Below are positions 56,206-64,000 of a DNA stretch of 64,000 bases, piece by piece (within the stretch, counting starts at the first letter, position 1; each line of letters starts with the position of its first letter). The translations under genes were made by a program, and so were the position numbers. A model generated the notes under the pieces. The model did not search any database. It saw only the letters and a program-made list of their open reading frames with translations, and was not told the DNA's origin. The stretch covers positions 4,958,971 to 5,022,970 of the forward strand of contig JALPQD010000102.1 of NCBI GenBank assembly GCA_023101885.1. The letters are read 5' to 3'. The stretch is from Typhlomys cinereus. Taxonomy: Eukaryota > Chordata > Mammalia > Rodentia > Platacanthomyidae.

Positions 56206-59200
56206 ACAAGAAAGTTGAAATTCTAACCTGTGCCCTATCAGACCACCACGGCCTAAAGCTAGACATCCACAACACAAACAAGAGAAAATGCACTAACTCC
56301 TGGAAACTTAACACTATGATGCTGAATGAGAACTGGATTCAGGAAGAAATTAAAAAGGAAATTCAAGATTTCCTGAAAGTGAATGATAATGAAAATACAA
56401 CTTACCAAAATCTCTGGGACACAATGAAAGCTGTTCTAAGAGGTAAGTTCATAGCTCTTAATGCCCACGTCAAAAAAATAGAAACATCAGAAATAAACAA
56501 CTTAACAATGCAGCTTAAAGCTTTAGAGAAACTAGAGCAATCTGATCCTAAAAGCAGTAGAAGAGAAGAGATTAGCAAAATAAGGGGAGAAATATCTGAA
56601 ATCGAGACTAAGAAAACGATAGAAAAAATCAACCAATCAAAAAGCTGGTTCTTTGAAAAAATCAACAAGATTGATACACCCCTAGCTAAACTAACCAAAA
56701 GCAAGAGAGAGAAAACCCAAATTAACAAAATTAGAAATGAACATGGAGTTATCACTACGGATACCCAAGAAATCCAGAGAATTATAACATCATATTTCAA
56801 AAACTTATACTCTGTGAAGTTTGACAACACAAAAGAGATGGATGAATTTCTAAGTAAACACAACTTACCTAAATTGAATCAGGAAGTTGTGAATTATTTA
56901 AATAGTCCTATAACATATAAGGAAATTGAGGAAGTAATCTCGAATCTTCCCACCAAAAAATGTCCTGGACCAGATGGATTCAGCACAGAGTTCTACAAGA
57001 CATTTAAGGAGTTAATAACACCAATACTCCTTAAACTGTTCCATCAAATAGCAAAGGAAGGAACACTACCAAATTCCTTCTATGAAGCTAATATCGTTTT
57101 AATCCCAAAACCTAATAAAGATTCACTTAAAAAAGAAAACTATAGGCCGATCTCCCTGATGAACACAGACGCAAAGATTCTCAACAAAGTCTTAGCAAAT
57201 CGGATTCAAAAACATATTAAAAAGATCATTCATGGGGACCAAGTAGGCTTCATCCCCGGCACACAAGGTTGGTTCAACATACGCAAATCAATAAATGTAA
57301 TTCATCATGTAAACCAGTCCAAAGTCCAAGACCACATGATACTCTCGATAGATGCAGAAAAAGCTTTTGACAAGATCCAACAGCCTTTTATGATCAAAAC
57401 GCTAGAGACAGTAGGAATGGAAGGAACCTTTATCAATATAATAAAAGCTGTATACAACAAGCCCACAGCAAGGATTATGCTCAATGGGGAACAATTGGAA
57501 GCATTCCCACTTCGATCAGGAACAAGACAAGGCTGTCCACTCTCACCACTTCTATTCAATATTGTACTTGAAGTCTTAGCCGAAGCCATAAGACAAGAAA
57601 GGGACATAAGAGGGATTCAAATTGGCAAGGAAGAAGTCAAGCTATCTCTATTTGCAGATGACATGATCTTATACCTGAGTGATCCCAAAAACTCCACCAG
57701 GAAGCTCCTGGAACTAATTGAGAAGTTCAGCAGGGTGGCAGGATACAAAATAAATGTGCAAAAATCAGAGGCCTTCCTATATGCCCAGAATGAAAGAAGT
57801 GAAAAAGCCTTGAGAGAAACCATGCCATTTACTATAACCCCTAAAAAAATGAAATACCTTGGTATAAACCTAACTAAGGAGGTAAAAGACCTTTACAATG
57901 AAAACTTTAAAACCCTAAAGAAAGAAATTGCAGAAGACACCAGAAGGTGGAAAGACCTCCCTTGTTCCTGGATTGGCAGAATCAACATTGTAAAAATGAC
58001 CATCCTACCAAAGGCAATATACATATTCAATGCTATACCAATCAAAATCCCAAAGCAATTCTTCAAAGAAGTTGACCAAACAATCTCAAAGTTCATTTGG
58101 AGGCACAAAAGACCCAGGATAGCCAAAACAATCCTGAGTAACAAAAACACAGCTGGAGGTATTACCATACCAAACCTAAGTCTATACTACAAATCCATAG
58201 TTATAAAGACAGCCTGGTACTGGCTCCAAAATAGACACACAGATCAATGGATAAGGATTGAAGACCCAGATATAAGCCCACAAAGTTACAGCCATTTGGT
58301 CTTTGACAAAGGGGCCCAAAGAATCCAATGGAAAAAGAACAGCATCTTCAACAAATGGTGCTGGCAAAACTGGATCTCCACATGCAGAAGATTAAAGCTG
58401 GACCCGTACTTGTCACCATGTACAAGACTTAATTCCAAATGGATCAAGGACCTTGATATCAGGCCAGAGACTTTAAAAACCATAGTTGAAAAGATAGGGA
58501 ACTCCCTCAAGCTGGTTGGGCTAGGCCAACAGTTCCTAAACAGACATCCAATGGCACAGTCACTGCTACCAACTCTCAACAGTTGGGATCTTGTGAAATT
58601 AAAGAGCTTCTGTTCAGATAAAGAGATTGTAACACGAGCTCAAAGGCAACCCACAGAATGGGAGAAAATCTTCACTAACCACATATCTGACAGAGCTCTA
58701 CTGTCCAGAGTGCACAAAGAACTTAGAAAATTAAACTCCAAGGAAAACACTGGCCCAATTAAAAAATGGGCCCTGGAACTTCAAAGAAACTTTACCAGGG
58801 ATGAAATTAAAATGTCTAACAATTATCTTAAAAAATGCTCCACTTCCTTCGCCATCAGGGAAATGCAAATCAAAACTTCCCTGAGATATCATCTCACCCC
58901 GGTCAGGATGGCAAAAATCCACAATACAAACAACGACAAATGCTGGAGAGGATGTGGAGAGAGGGGAACTCTCCTACATTGTTGGTGGGAATGCAGGCTC
59001 ATACAGCCACTCTGGCGAGCCGTCTGGAGATTCTTAAAGAAATTAAAGATTGAAATGCCATATGACCCTGCTATCCCACTTTTGGGAATAACCCCCCAAG
59101 CAGCAAAGGTTCGCCTCGATAGCACAAGCTCGACCATGTTCATAGCAGCACTGTTTACAATAGCAAAGTCATGGAATCAACCTAAATGTCCAACAGTTGA

Positions 59201-59378
59201 CGAGTGGATAAGGAAACTGTGGTACATCTATACAATGGAGTACTACTCAGCCATCAAAAACGATGAATTACTGGAATTTGCTGGGAAATGGATGTCATTA
59301 GAAAGAATTATATTAAGTGAAGTATCCCAAACCCAGAAAATTAAGCGCCGTATGTACTCCCTAATAGGTGGCTCCTAG
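56206..59378 (+). pseudogene. L1 ORF2 remnant: reverse transcriptase and C-terminal domain, open throughout
   Basis: ORF2p is the L1 endonuclease/reverse transcriptase that carries out target-primed reverse transcription. The open frame formally begins at an unrelated ATG at 56106, adding about 33 residues of flanking genomic sequence before L1 similarity starts. Numbering from that Met: SDHHGLKL (about 46-53) is the last endonuclease motif; [12 protein letters not shown] opens the RT core; [13 protein letters not shown] holds an RT catalytic aspartate region; FADD is at 516-519; the C-terminal Cys/His knuckle CWRGCG...HCWWEC spans about 946-963. The end MYSLIGGS is typical. About 1,057 L1-derived residues compare with about 1,280 for full ORF2. 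There is no internal stop or frameshift. Expression is not shown: the L1 promoter is absent. Confidence 0.93.
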
Positions 59379-60358
59379 TACCAAACTCACCCAGCCCACA
59401 TTGGGACACTCAAAAGTAAACCTATGTAACACAGTAATTGCAAGGATTATGAACAAGAGAGATGGGTTAGGAGGGCCACACCAGAAACAAAGAGAGAGGA
59501 GACCATGTTACAGCAGAGAAAATAGGCCTCCATGAAGGTCTGCAAGTAAGTAATGAGAAACCTGGTTAAGTTCACAGACGTTCTTTCCTGATCTCACCAG
59601 AAGGGGAGGGCATATAGTCTAGCAGATAAAAAGTAATCATTTTGCAAATGGGTGATGGACCCCTCTCTCAGTGAGGTTTCCTACTCTTATTACATCTACC
59701 CTTGAATGTGCTATTACAACAAGACTCCAGTTTAACAGCTTTTTGTCTCTGGCCAGGGGGTGACATACAGTGCCCAGCAGAATGGAGTGAAGGGAATTGC
59801 AGGAGCAGCAAAACTGCAAAAGAAAATCAACAAACCACAATCCAGAACTTCAGAGACTCTATATCAATCACATAGAACTAGGACAGCCTAATCTCTCCCC
59901 ATCCTGGAGCTCAGGGACATTTGCGGAAGAGGGGGCGGTAAGATTGTAAGAGCAAAAGGATGGGAGGAGCAACGATTTGCAAGATTCTCAACAATAGTTG
60001 GGGCCAAAGCAATCATAATGGAACTTTGCATGCCCTGCGCAATGTCCAGCGCACTGTTGCCCTCATAAAGTCTAGCATCTGATAAGGGCACCGAGACCCC
60101 TGGAGGCAAGGGATTGACAGCCATAGTAGTGATCTTATGCTTAAGGGGAACAAGAGAAAGGGCTTATGGAAATGCCACTGGGTCCTTATATGTCATCGGA
60201 GAGGAGGACACAGTGGAGAGTTAGGCACACACAATAAAGGACTATCTGGGAATTGGGGGGGAGGCACTGGGGGAAGGGGAGGGGGAAGAGGGGGGAGGGA
60301 GGGAACTGGTAAAAAATTTTTAAAATGTATAATTAAATTTTTAATAAAAAAAAAAAAA

Positions 60359-60575
60359 GAAAGTTTTGTTTATATTCCTGACAAAGTAGAGGTTCTGTTT
60401 TTTTTTTATTATTTATTTTATGTACACTTGAAATATGAGCCTACTGTATTTGCCTAGAGTTGTTTTACTTTTTTAGGGTGAAAGCAAAGCAGATTGTATT
60501 GTGTGCCTTGTATATCGAGTGCTGGCAAGTCACTCTTTCTTCTGTGTGAAATAACCAATAAACCTGTTTGGTATT
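60359..60575 (+). other. 3'-transduced segment carried by the L1
   Basis: Non-L1 sequence between the L1 poly(A) (ending 60358) and the second poly(A) (from 60576). It ends with AATAAA at 60557-60562, about 13 nt before the tail, which is normal spacing for cleavage and polyadenylation. It is presumably the 3' flank of the source L1 elsewhere in the genome. The three other copies of this L1 family in the window lack it. Confidence 0.85.
60557..60562 (+). promoter_or_regulatory. Polyadenylation signal of the transduced transcript
   Basis: AATAAA followed about 13 nt later by a pure A tract. Used in the source transcript to end the read-through RNA. Confidence 0.85.
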
Positions 60576-60601
60576 AAAAAAAAAAAAAAAAAAAAAAAAA
60601 A

Positions 60602-60615
60602 GAAAAGTAAAAACT
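60602..60615 (+). repeat. Target-site duplication, right copy
   Basis: GAAAAGTAAAAACT, directly after the second poly(A) tail. Its position after the second, not the first, poly(A) run shows that the intervening 217 bp arrived with the L1. Confidence 0.93.
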
Positions 60616-61334
60616 GCTTCTACTGGGTTTTAAAAGAAGTTCTGATGGGCTGGATTGTGTATCTGCGTAGCTTAGTTTCATATACATACAAACAACTGGA
60701 TTTTCAATTAAAGTAAAGGACTTCACCAAGCAAAGGGAACCTGGCAAGCCATTTTTCTCCCTGAATACATTTTTTTTTAAAAAATTCAGATTCATACCCA
60801 TGCCACCACAGGGCAGAGACTCTCTAGTCCTGGGTGTACCAGCCACTATGTACCGTGAAGACTGGTAAGAAGTGCTAATTGAGACTCCATCCACTTTTTC
60901 AACAGGATTTCCGGGGTTGCTGCCCAAGAACCTGTTCTTAAGTGGCCTTCTGGGTGATTCGTGCACATATAGAAGTGTGGGATACACTTCCCTGAGCCGC
61001 TGAGGCTTGCCAGAATGTTCACTTCTGAGACAGTGAGCTACCCAGCTGTGGCCTATCTATGCTACCCCAGGTGGTTTGTGGAAATGTCAAACTGTGTCAT
61101 AAAGGTTTCCTAGCAAAGCAGCCACACAGAAAAGAGAGAATACAGCGAGGGGCAGCAGTCTTTCATGACTGTGCACCTTATAGGCCTTTCTCTCTACAGG
61201 AGGTGGCCTGTTTCTTTTGCCAATGCTAAAGCCCACTAACTCTTCACATTACAACACCCCCTATGCCGTCCCTTGGCTGTGTGGGTCAAGGCACAAGCAG
61301 GCAAAAGTTACTGCTTTGCTCAATGCAGTTTATC

Positions 61335-61465
61335 ATGCTTTGCTCCTTTTTCTGTTCTGGCATTTGTCATTCATCCAGCTTCCTATTTGTCTCCCATTCC
61401 ATGCAGGATCTGCACTATTCATCTTTAACATCCATTGCATCTAGAACAAACATTTGTTGAAACAA
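61335..61465 (+). mobile_element. Possible L2 LINE 3' end
   Basis: tatttgtctcccattcc and the terminal aacatttgttgaaac suggest an L2 3' end; diverged. Confidence 0.4.
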
Positions 61466-62029
61466 GCTTAATTCTATAGTAAACAAATCCGAGTTCACAT
61501 CCTGAGAGACAAGACAGGGAATAGATCCAAGACTTTCAAGAGGCAAACATGAAAATTCTGCATAAGTTTCCGGTCACCAGGCTCGAATGAATCCCAGGCA
61601 CCACGCTGGCCACAGACACCTGCAGGCAATGGCGTCTCTGTGGGAGCTGCCTGCTGTGTGCCAATTAGAGCCGAGCTCCGGTGCTGGGGAATCTCACTGC
61701 AGAGATGGCAGCACAGAAACCTGCAGGGGCTGTCTCAGCTGCCAGTCACACGCAGGTCTCAGGGAGGTCTGCCTTGTGCTTCTCCTTCTCTGTGATAACC
61801 TCGGATGAGTCCAGGCCAGATGGTAGCAGGTGTCACAGACACACAGCATGCATTTCAGTTCGTGACATAGCCATAGAAGGAGCTGAGACATAAGCTACAG
61901 TTCATCTGAATTGTCATCACCTCACAGTAAGAGGACAGGAATTTTGATTTCTTTAACACCCAGTTCTGAATATGATCTGTGAGCCTCTATGGCTAGTCCT
62001 CCAAATCCCTTTACCCCTCTCCTCTCTCT

Positions 62030-62212
62030 GTAGCATCTATTCATCTTCTAACACTTTCTGTCATTTTCTCATTTATTTGTCTCCCTCCACTAGGAGCTCA
62101 GGCACTGTGAAGGGGAAGGAATTTGATTGTTTTGTTTATTAACGTATCCTTGCTGCTTGAAAACGTGTGCAGCACACAGAAAATGGTGAGTAAACTTACA
62201 CTGAATGAATGT
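62030..62212 (+). mobile_element. L2 LINE 3' end
   Basis: tatttgtctccctccactag, then gtatccttgctgcttg and the terminal cactgaatgaatgtg follow the L2 3' end in order. Confidence 0.65.
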
Positions 62213-62299
62213 GAAACCTTCCTGTCTTTCTTGGAATGAATCCACCCTTCTTTAATTTTCCTCATGTAGATTTAATTGGAGCACACACTTCATCACCCT

Positions 62300-62543
62300 T
62301 TCTTCATCTCTTTCTCTTTCTTTCTCTTTTCCTTCCCTCCATCCCTCCTTCCTTCCTTCCTTCCTTCCTTCCTTCCTTCCTTCCTTCCCTCCTTCCTTCC
62401 TTCCCTCCTTCCTTCCTTCCCTCCTTCCTTCCTTCCTTCCTTCCTTCCTTCTTTCCTTTCCTTTCTTCCTTCCTTCCTTCCCTCCTTCCTTCCCTCCTTC
62501 CTTCCCTCCTTCCTTCCTTCCTTTCTTCCTTTCCTCCCTTCCC
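62300..62543 (+). repeat. (CCTT)n array, (GGAA)n on Fras1 sense strand
   Basis: About 240 bp of CCTT units with scattered CCCT and CTTT variants. Its edge is about 40 nt from the e1 donor. Confidence 0.95.
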
Positions 62544-62581
62544 AGAACCTGAACAATTCTCAGCAAAGTCACTACTGTTAC

Positions 62582-62717
62582 CTGTTCCCGTGTTCTCGAT
62601 GCAGCCATATTTGGGCAGAGCACTTAGTTTAATGATAGCATCTCCCTGGAGGTTGTCATGATCCTCAGTAGCAAAGAAGTGGTGAAATGAGAGTGGGGCT
62701 CTCCCTCCCTCATCAAC
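62582..62717 (-). CDS. Fras1: Fras1 exon e1: first half of a CSPG repeat
   Basis: 136 bp, entering in phase 0 and leaving one base over. It encodes VDEGGRAPLSFHHFFATEDH and continues to KYGCIENTGT, the opening strands of a CSPG/NG2 repeat (by family layout the seventh of twelve). The acceptor has a short pyrimidine stretch ending in ttag; the donor is ACAG/gtaaca. The leftover G plus GG of e2 gives the glycine of TGDRFG, so e1 joins directly to e2 although 9.9 kb separates them. A long GGAA array starts about 40 nt into the following intron. Confidence 0.93.
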
Positions 62718-62960
62718 CTAAGGAAGACAAGAATGCAGAGTCCTTGAGCAACTGCACACAACAGTGATACAAAGGAACTGAACTGAACAGTGCCCGGGGT
62801 GACCTTCTAGCACCGATTCCACTTCAGTGGGAAGGCAGATCTCTGCAGATGAGATGAGCCTGCTGCCAAAGCCAGCGATCTTTCAGTGCCTGACAGATAC
62901 ACTCAGACACCAAGGCTTCGTGTCTGCCTTCAAACTCGCACTTCATTCAGTGATGGATCT

Positions 62961-62992
62961 GATTATAAAGCAGCACTGGCTGCTTTATAATC
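62961..62992. repeat. Perfect inverted repeat, 14-bp arms, 4-nt loop
   Basis: GATTATAAAGCAGC at 62961-62974, loop ACTG, then its exact reverse complement at 62979-62992. It could form a hairpin or cruciform; no function is evident. Confidence 0.9.
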
Positions 62993-63604
62993 ACCCACCC
63001 CAGCATACTACAGGAGAGGATGGCTGCCTTCCTGTGGTATCACATTCTACAGTCCGCAGCTGGAAAATGACAGATGCATCCTTCCTCACATTGCATGAGG
63101 GTGACTGTCCGCTAGGCATTACCATCCAGAATAAAAGTCCCATTTACTCCCATATATAATATATTTATGGGTGTGTAGGAAAAACAAACTTACCATAGCT
63201 GAAAGCTAATGCTTATCTTAATGTCCAGGAAGAAAATAAATCAGTGTAAGTAAAAGTGGTTGTTCAGACTAACCTTTTCTTTTAGGGCTCTGTTTTATAT
63301 TCTAACTCTGCCTTCTGGGCCTGGTGGTTCCTCACTGACCTGGCAGAAATGGCCAAGACATGTCACTCTGAACAACTCTTGGGTAACTGTAGGGTGACCA
63401 ATAAAGTTACAAACTGGAACTCAGAGAATATGGATGGTTGAAATTGCTTTCCCACAATATGGAAATGAAAAACCAGAAGGAATATTACATCCATTTAGAA
63501 ATAATTCTGTTTCACATATTTCCAAGTTCTTGAGAAAACCAGCAGATGCGTAGACTTTGGAACATCATCCTATGTATATAAGGCAGGATGAGGGAAAGAA
63601 ATGA

Positions 63605-63800
63605 GCTGTAAAGGAATTTCTGCCATGTGCCAGGGACTGCGCTGGGGGTGAGCCCTGTAATTTTAATTAATCAATAGAGAAAACATTTCTGTAGTTAAAG
63701 AATAAACCAAGTCTAAAAAGGAGTAAGTACTTGGTACAAGGCCAGTCAGCTAGAACATCGTACAATTGGCTGGTACTAGCACTCAGACTGGGGAACTTCA
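63605..63800 (+). mobile_element. MIR SINE
   Basis: Begins with atgtgccagggactgcgctg and continues through an aaggccagtcagct region to cactcagactgggg, matching a diverged forward MIR. Confidence 0.7.
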
Positions 63801-64000
63801 GTGATGAACACATATTGTACTGCCTCCTTTCCCCAAGGATTTCTTAATATCGTTCATAACAAATAACATTGGCCTGATTTATGAGAAAGCCCTTTCCATG
63901 TTTTAGTTGCTACTAACATTAAATTGCAAAATATTAAGAATTTATTCTACTTGTGTTTTATTTCCATCACTAACATGCACACAAATATTCCTTGACTAAT

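Larger units (their letters stand above)
56200..60601 (+). mobile_element. 5'-truncated L1 retrotransposon with 3'-transduced tail
   Basis: LINE-1 inserted antisense to Fras1. It starts at the very end of the ORF2 endonuclease region, keeps the rest of ORF2 open to the stop at 59376-59378, and has a 3' UTR with a purine-rich G tract. It then has AATAAA (60343) with a 12-A run, about 217 bp of non-L1 sequence, a second AATAAA (60557-60562) and a 26-A tail. A 14-bp perfect target-site duplication flanks the whole unit. ORF1, the 5' UTR and nearly all of the endonuclease are missing, as usual for 5'-truncated insertions. The clean open frame and perfect duplication indicate a young insertion. 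It cannot move by itself. Confidence 0.95.
52719..62581 (-). other. Fras1: Fras1 intron between e1 and e2
   Basis: 9.9 kb. It holds an old dispersed repeat split by an L1 3' end (53001-53945), a TCC-rich tract (54414-54491), the 4.4 kb L1 with 3' transduction (56200-60601), L2 fragments (61335-61465, 62030-62212) and a CCTT array (62300-62543). Sequence at 54500-55100 resembles unclassified dispersed repeats. A 67-bp open segment at 55628-55694 with exon-like borders is not used, because e1 and e2 join directly. Confidence 0.8.
62718..64000 (-). other. Fras1: Fras1 intron upstream of e1 (partial)
   Basis: 1.3 kb running off the window edge. It holds a perfect 14-bp-arm hairpin (62961-62992) and a MIR (63605-63800). 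No exon is recognised. Confidence 0.8.

Noticed and set aside
62236..62661. Open frames rich in PSFLPSFL or KEGRKEGR.
   Set aside because: Translation of the CCTT array; only the e1 part at 62582-62717 is coding, in another frame.

Overview
The window is mammalian nuclear DNA, almost certainly from a rodent. It has a multi-exon vertebrate gene with GT-AG introns, ancient mammalian MIR, L2 and MER5-type fossils, many rodent tRNA-type (B2/B3/B4-like) and a few diverged B1-like SINEs, a young L1 with muroid-style ORF2, and long dinucleotide and tetranucleotide microsatellites. The species cannot be named from the sequence; recent B1 copies look sparse.

One gene explains all the coding signal: an internal part of Fras1 (Fraser extracellular matrix complex subunit 1) on the minus strand. 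It is transcribed from about 64000 towards 1, and neither its start nor its stop is inside the window. I place 24 exons, called e1 to e24 in transcript order (e1 at 62582-62717, e24 at 487-719), about 4.48 kb of coding sequence or roughly 1,494 codons. All junctions are GT-AG and all phases agree across neighbours. e1-e13 encode six CSPG/NG2 repeats (by the known family layout the last six of twelve), e14-e22 encode the five Calx-beta domains, and e23-e24 begin the C-terminal ectodomain. Exon e4 (50174-50438) carries one extra base and a resulting premature TGA: either an assembly error or a real disrupting allele.

The remaining 93% is intron. The two largest introns are 34259-45158 and 52719-62581. 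The second holds the most notable element, a 4.4 kb 5'-truncated L1 on the plus strand (56200-60601), antisense to Fras1. It keeps an uninterrupted reverse transcriptase/C-terminal ORF2 portion and has two poly(A) tracts separated by about 217 bp of unrelated sequence. The whole unit is bounded by a perfect 14-bp target-site duplication, so it looks like an L1-mediated 3' transduction. Three short 3'-end copies of the same L1 family lie at 35713-36288, 40184-40475 and 53024-53605, each with its own perfect duplication. The 53024-53605 copy may be a second 3' transduction.

Other items are several local intronic duplications, a long (GGAA)n array (sense strand) starting about 40 nt after the e1 donor, a perfect 14-bp-arm hairpin upstream of e1, and many microsatellites. 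I found no tRNA, rRNA, CRISPR, prokaryotic or plasmid feature, no second protein-coding gene, and no undescribed biological system.
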